The translations under genes were made by a program, and so were the position numbers. This document shows positions 58,470 to 64,000 of a stretch of DNA of 64,000 bases, in pieces. The notes below the pieces were generated by a model, which ran no database searches, was not told the origin of the DNA, and was given only the letters and a program-made list of their open reading frames with translations. The DNA is taken from positions 45,374,464 to 45,438,463 of the forward strand of contig CM035162.1 in the NCBI GenBank assembly GCA_020205615.1. The letters are read 5' to 3'. This DNA comes from Panax quinquefolius. Lineage: Eukaryota; Streptophyta; Magnoliopsida; Apiales; Araliaceae. Numbering within the stretch: the first letter of the stretch is position 1; each line of letters opens with the position of its first letter.

Positions 58470-59987
58470 AACAAAAGAGCTCTAACTCATGCAAGCATAC
58501 ATGTGTCAACAAATAATACAGAGTAAGTAAAGTATCGATCCCACAGAGAAAGTTGTCTAATTCAAATCACTATGCATTAATTAAATCACTATGTTTATAT
58601 GCTCAAACTAATGAATATAATTGGTGAATTACTCTAATTGCAAATAACGACTAAAACAAGAATAAAAATGTAATAAATCAAATCTGAAAGTAATGGGATC
58701 CTAACTTCATTTAATACTTCATCTAATCACCACTATCATGAAAGAATTGTTCACAAATCACAGGAAAGTAGCCAAGAGCACTAATAGAGTCATAGCCATT
58801 TTTCAATGTACTATGACTTACTTACACAGCATCCACAAGCGATAGACTTCATGTAATCATCAATATAACCAAAATCATTATATGTCTGTGTGAAATTGTA
58901 ACCACATTGAGTTGAAGCACAAGCACTTATTCTAACTCATACGGTGAAACAGTATATGTCTATCTGGTTCACGAAATACACAAGCCATACAAAACAGCCC
59001 CATATACGTATGATATCATGATAATAATCCATACTTGCATGTTCATTGTCAATTCCATACAAGTACTGAAAATGAATGGTGATCAAGCATTCATACATGC
59101 AAAACAACCATGATAGAAATCCCATATGATATGTAAAATAGTCCAGCATTCAAACATGCAACTAAAGTACATATTAAAATCTGTTAGAATCCCATAATGG
59201 AGTTTAGTTCATGACTGAACCAAAAGCCATTACTGGATCAAAGCTAAACATGGCTAATAAGCGAACAATTGAAAGATGAAGGATAGAAACGATCAAACCC
59301 AATTGTTGTTTATAATCCACTAGTAACGTTCAAATTCTCATATAAATCCAGCAAAATACTAATAATTATCCACAATGATAGAAAATCCCAAGAAGAATTT
59401 AAAAAGTTAGAGTTTAGGCTTCGTTCTACGTTGGAATCTCCCTCAGAGTGTAAACCCTAGTTACCAATATGAAAAATATGTAAAAACTAATGAATGATAC
59501 GTCTGACACCAGTCAGAAATCATTTTTAATTAATTACAACCCTTCAAATTAGAAATTAAAATTAATGACTAAATAGAAGAATCATCATCACATGCCTTGC
59601 CACGCCTGCCTTTAGTAATTCTCATGTGGTATGCGACTTACTGATGTCTTATGTTTGGTTCAGCCGGGTGGTCGCGAGGACACGCGTGTGCTGGCATATA
59701 TAGCCGCGCAGCTTCTTCAACTTTGAGTTCTTGTTCTGCTGCTCATTCCTTTGTCCATCCATACTTAGTCTCCTGCTCCACTTGATCCTCATGCCATGCA
59801 TCCAACAACCTCATGCCATTTACATCACCAAATAATGTCTTATCCTGCACTTTTACACCAAAGGAGTTTTAAGTAAATGCAATGCAAAATAAATAAAATG
59901 CAACTAAAAACAAATTAAAATGTACTTGAGATGGGCACAGTTCGCGTGAATTGCTATCCAATAAGTAGGTATAAAACCCACTTATCA
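58470..59987 (-). repeat. 3' LTR of Athila-like element L
   Basis: In minus sense it starts TGATAAGTGGGTTTTATACC, the usual Athila LTR start, directly after a polypurine tract. It runs to about 58470, near CTCTGTGGGATCGATACTTT; the exact end next to the gag scrap is unclear. Plus- and minus-strand ORFs inside are chance. Confidence 0.75.
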
Positions 59988-60000
59988 AATACCCCCAAAC
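59988..60000 (-). other. Polypurine tract of element L
   Basis: Minus-strand GTTTGGGGGTATT precedes the LTR start. A similar TTTGGGGGTATT occurs at 61049-61061 inside the element. Confidence 0.75.
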
Positions 60001-61113
60001 TTGAACTGTAGTTTGCCCTCAAGTAATGCATACTAATGAACAATGAAAATACAGCTATATTACTATGCAACTAAATTATGATGCAACTAGTCTCATATTG
60101 TTCCAGCTATCACAGAAATTCAGTCCAAAATGCCTCAGCGAATTTTTCCAGATTCAAACCAAACTGTAGGCATAATGTCATACACGCAGATAATTCATAA
60201 ATGCTATAGAGATGCTATGTGTGTGTGTGTTGTGTTCACCAAAACTTGATTTAATCAAGAATACACATGCTAAATTGCTCAAAATAGAAAATTATAGTCT
60301 AAATCAAGACTCATGTATACTTATGCAACAAAGACTGTTCTAACATATTAAAATAAACTAAGGTTCAACAATGGGCTTAACTGCTTTATTTCTCCTCACG
60401 AGGGTGATTTTCGCTCTTTCCCGCGGTGTTTATTGCTATTTTTTTTCATTTTTTTTTTCACGTGACTGTGCAATGCCTCATTCCATTAGGCAAACACTGC
60501 TACCCTTTAACAAGCTTTTAACCAACGACTCCCAGATCATGAAAGACCTTAGGGCACTAGGTGTTAAGACACCCCTACGAGCGTACTTACTCAAGTAGCT
60601 AGGGCCCCAAAATAATACTAGCCATGTTATTGCTATTTGTTTTTTTTATACATAGCATACCCATGTTTTCTCAAAGTTTGACAATCAATGGTTTCAACGG
60701 TCTAAGTTCACTTTCCCCATATTTTTTTTTAAAACTACATTTGCTATCGAGCAATGTGACACATAATTCTTATACCTACAAGTGATTGTGAACACGTCCG
60801 TGCAAACCAAAAGCATTTAAACAACATTATGAATTGCATTGTGTAAAACATTATATCTCAGCTCATGTTATCCCAAAATACTCAAAAATCTTCAAAATTA
60901 ACTATCATATCATCGGCTAGACAAAATTTCCATAAGGCTAGGCTTTGTGAGACATGCAAACTAAACATGAACATGCTAATAAACATGCAACTATATGAAA
61001 AAATAAACTATTCATGCAAAAACTATATGTTACTATACTACTACCCCAATACCCCCAAACTTATAATATTCAGTTTCCCAGTGAATGAAGGTAAAGGGTT
61101 ACAGAAAACTCCC
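60001..61113 (-). other. Non-coding 3' region of element L
   Basis: Lies between the env-position ORF and the 3' LTR, as in other Athila elements. It holds a T-rich tract at 60440-60475 and a GT run near 60220. Plus-strand ORFs at 60371-60598 and 60865-61149 show no recognisable domain and are taken as chance. Confidence 0.6.
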
Positions 61114-62265
61114 CTAATGATCAGCCGAACCACCCTTTGCGGGTGGTGAATCTGGTGGTGGATATGGCACAGCTATCCTGAACTGAGGCCACTCAAGCAT
61201 TGTCACCTACTGTGCAAAAGCTTCTGCCAATGACCTCGCCAACCCCATTGTAAACGCTAAAAAATTATCGTACATGGCGTCGACTTTTTGCTCCAACATT
61301 CGGAGCTGTCGATCCCCAGTAGCAAAGGGAACTTGGGTTGACGAGCCTGCCTCATCTGTCTGAGAGGGCTACTATGGTGGCTCTGGGAAAATGGGCTGGA
61401 TAATAAATCCTCGTCCGCGTGGGTGTGGTACATCGCCTGCCCAATCCTCGAATTTTGCTATGGTGGCGTGGGTGATATCATGGCTTGGGTTCTGCATTTT
61501 CTCATTGTCCCAGTGGTAGCCCTGATTAGCACACATCATAGCTATAACTGACGCGTGTAGAATGCTCCCTGTAGTGCTTCCCTGCAGATACCTCAATATA
61601 TTTTGATGGATAAGATGACCCACACCGATATATTTTCCGGTGATAATGCCCCATATAATGATTGCCCTTTCCGCTGTGATCTCGTGCTGATGAGACGAAG
61701 GAACTAGTTTGGCACATATGAACAAATTCCACGCCTTAGCATATCGATTCAAAGCTACGGTGGGAAATATGCGAGGCTGATTCGTGCTGACTTTATAAGT
61801 CCACTTCGTGCCCGGCACGCACAATTCAGCAATAACCAATTCTAAGTCCGTTTCCATATGTGCACCTACTACCCAATTCGCAGACCCAGTCGGTGGTGTG
61901 TCAGTTAACCTGAAAACTACCTTGATTGTAGGAGGTCTGAAATCCACTTACACGCCGCGCACCATGGATAACCCACTCATTGTTGCCTTCGCATTCGCAT
62001 AGAATTCTCTAACAATTTCCATTGGGATAGGCATGGACGTGGCAGTTAATACAAGCCATCCTCTTTCGCGAATCATGTCACACAGCTGACCATCTTGCCC
62101 TTCAGGTTTGAACCCTCTTTCTTTCACAAAGGTTTTGGTCACAATTCGGTAATACTCCTGCTGGGCTTCCAAATCCAGAAACTTGGTGTGATCAACCATA
62201 TCCTTCCCTTAACTGCTAGAGGACGACGATGATGAAGAAGAAGATCGTGCTCTTTTTGGACCCAT
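61114..62265 (-). pseudogene. Athila env-position ORF ('putative plant transposon protein')
   Basis: One minus-strand frame of about 384 codons starts MGPKRAR plus a run of Ser at 62265 and ends GGSADH at 61114. It has in-frame stops near 62210, 61948, 61370 and 61210. The central part (FLDLEAQQEYYRIVTKTF, VREFYANAKAT, VIAELCVPGTKW, AKAWNLFICAKLVP, AERAIIIWGIITG, HASVIAMMC) matches the domain often annotated as putative plant transposon protein in Athila elements. A helical stretch near the end (QLRMLEQKVDAMYDNFLAF) may be a coiled coil. No signal peptide or membrane segment, so envelope function is doubtful. Confidence 0.7.
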
Positions 62266-63122
62266 TTGTAATTGATAAAGATAGCACAGATGATCTGACT
62301 GAGAATGAAGAAGAACCAATGATGAGATTACCCCCAAGTTCGTTTCTGCCCAACCAAATCAGAAGCCCTAGTTTTATACTACAATGTAGAAGTTGAGTAG
62401 ATATGGAACGTGGAAGAAATCGTGGATGATTACGTGGTGGAGAGATTGATTGCTTTGATATTATAACTGAAAGAGAGGAAGAGACGTGTGTTATGGAGAC
62501 TGAGATGATTGCGCTTCTGTTATGATTTCAAATGAGAGCCCAAATGGTCCCCAACTCATTTTTAAAAGTTTTAAAACTTTCTCGATCAGGTGTGTCGCGT
62601 CTTGGCGTGGGTATTCAATGTGTTTTCAGATGCGGTATGAGTATGAATTAAGTTTGTGATTGGCATCTTGTGCATGGCGCGCCGCATTTATATTGCATTC
62701 CTTGCGCGACCGCGCGATCCTAATATCTGCACTACTAATGTTCAACTCCAATCTGTATATCAGTGATGCCTTCAATTGCTGATACCTATATAGACAATAA
62801 TTCACACCGTCAAGACATGAATCAATGACTAAAGAAATTTTCACCTATTTCAAACTTTCTTAATGCAAATCTTGCTACACACTCAATTATGTAAATTAGA
62901 CAAACTATCAATAATGAAATAAAGATGAACCAACTAAAACAATCTAAACTGAATAAATAAAAAGCCAATAGAGATAGAAGTAATGGGTTGCCTCCCATCA
63001 AGCGCTAAGTTATAGTCAATTAGCTTAGCTGCCTCTGAATCTCAAGTTGAAGAAAGAGTTGAGGTGCTTTCCTCTCTGCCCACCTAACCCCATGCTTTAA
63101 TATCTCTTACTTTTGGCAATGG
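62266..63122 (-). other. Element L region where RT and integrase are missing
   Basis: Between the protease and the env-position ORF an intact Athila element would carry RT, RNase H and integrase. Here only about 860 bp are present, including a CGCGACCGCGCG cluster near 62706 and GGGTTGCCTCCCATCAAGCG at 62985, with no pol motif seen. L is therefore a non-autonomous or deleted copy. Confidence 0.6.
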
Positions 63123-64000
63123 CTAGACCTCCAAATCTGAATTTTCACCAGTTACACACCTCAACGGTTCATAGTTCACCAAATCCCGTTCCTCATCATT
63201 TAAGACCCGATCCACCGAATTAACTTGAAAACATTCTTCTTCATCTGTTGGGAACTTCATTACCTTAAAGATGTTAAAGGTCACCTCATGATCATGTACA
63301 CGCATCATGAGTTCCCTTTTTTGCACATCTATCAAAGTCCTGCATGTGGCTAAGAATGGTCTCCCCAGTATGATTGGTATATTTTTATCTTCCTCGTAAT
63401 CCAAAATGATGAAGGCAGCCAAAAAGATGAATTTGTCCATCTTCACTAATACATCTTCAACAATTCCCCATGGATACATGATGGATCTGTCAGCTAGCTG
63501 CAAAGAAATGTTTGTTGGCCTTGGATCCGGTAATCCCAATTGGTTGAACAATGACAAGGGGCATCAGATTGATACTTGCCCCAAGATCACACAAACATTT
63601 TTCAAAATTCATCTTCCCGATTGTGCACGGGATTGTGAAGCTGCCCAGATCCTTCAGTTTTGGAGGTAATTTCTGCTGAAGCACTGCACTGTATTCCTCT
63701 GTCAAGGCTATTGTCTCAAATTCGTCTAATCTCCTCTTCCTTGACAGTATACCCTGCATGAATTTTGCATAGCTTGGCATTTGTTCCAATGCCTCGGCGA
63801 AAGGTATATTGATTTGCAGCTTTTTAAATATCTCCAGAAACTTGCTGAATTGCTTATCTTCCCTCTACTTATTTAATCTTTGCGGATACGGAACTCGAGG
63901 GTGATTTGGTGGTACTGAACTCACAGGTTTCTCAACTAACCCTGCTTTATCTTTCTCTTCGTGTTGTACCTCAGATTTTTCCAGATTTTCTTTCTTAGCA
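63123..64000 (-). pseudogene. Gag C-terminus and protease of element L (partial, runs off window)
   Basis: Coding starts outside the window. It includes the conserved Athila/Tat gag-end block (FSKFLEIFKKLQINIPFAEA, MPSYAKFMQGILSRKRRL, PPKLKDLGSFTIPCTIG), then the aspartic protease with DLGAS at 63574-63588 (Leu where most have Thr or Ser), NISLQLADRS, and IPIILGRPFLATCRTLID. A stop lies near 63868 and a frameshift near 63555. The frame ends at 63123 without RT. Confidence 0.85.

Noticed and set aside
60371..60598. 75-codon plus-strand ORF with a hydrophobic start
   Set aside because: It lies in the non-coding 3' region of a minus-strand Athila element and shows no domain.

Overview
The window is intergenic DNA from a large, repeat-rich eudicot plant genome. 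I found no host gene, tRNA or rRNA. Almost every base belongs to LTR retrotransposons, mostly inactive Ty3/gypsy chromoviruses (Tekay/Del-like gag, pol and LTRs), with Ty1/copia elements, an Athila-like element and one hAT DNA transposon. The species cannot be fixed from this sequence.

Left and centre (1-38216) is one deep nest. A gypsy LTR with its primer-binding site (H, 1-1551) is entered by a SIRE-like copia element (J, from 1552, minus strand). J's env-like gene is split by a copia solo LTR (K, target duplication ATGAT). K is split by gypsy element A (3801-36134, minus). A's gag is hit twice: by a hAT element (F, 10092-11687, duplication CTTGTTGT) and by gypsy element B (12052-33153, duplication ACTTC). 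B's integrase is interrupted by E (16562-25001), a gypsy derivative that has lost most of RT and integrase. The insertion order is H, J, K, A, B, E, with F a separate hit in A.

The right part holds gypsy element C (38217-46497, plus strand), whose 3' LTR is cut off. Next come an AT-rich stretch with a terminal-repeat-like start (46498-47466), a gag scrap, and D (47614-54211), a pol-less element with a 3.3-kb LTR. G (54219-58264, duplication GGAGA) is a gypsy element shortened by an internal deletion. The window ends in an Athila-like element (L, about 58470-64000, minus) with gag-protease, an env-position 'plant transposon protein' ORF and the 3' LTR, but no RT or integrase.

The most interesting signal is shared by LTRs of several families. 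About 100-175 bp downstream of a TATA box lies a good 5' splice site (often GAG|GTAAGG). One to two kb later there is a conserved branch-point-like CTCAC followed 24-33 nt on by a pyrimidine tract and CAG. This suggests an intron in the LTR leader. In C and E it contains ten copies of TACTATTC. Element B also carries an intact 164-codon ORF of unknown function between its primer-binding site and gag.

All gag-pol copies carry stops or frameshifts. Only the 164-codon ORF of B and the truncated hAT transposase ORF of F are open over a substantial length.
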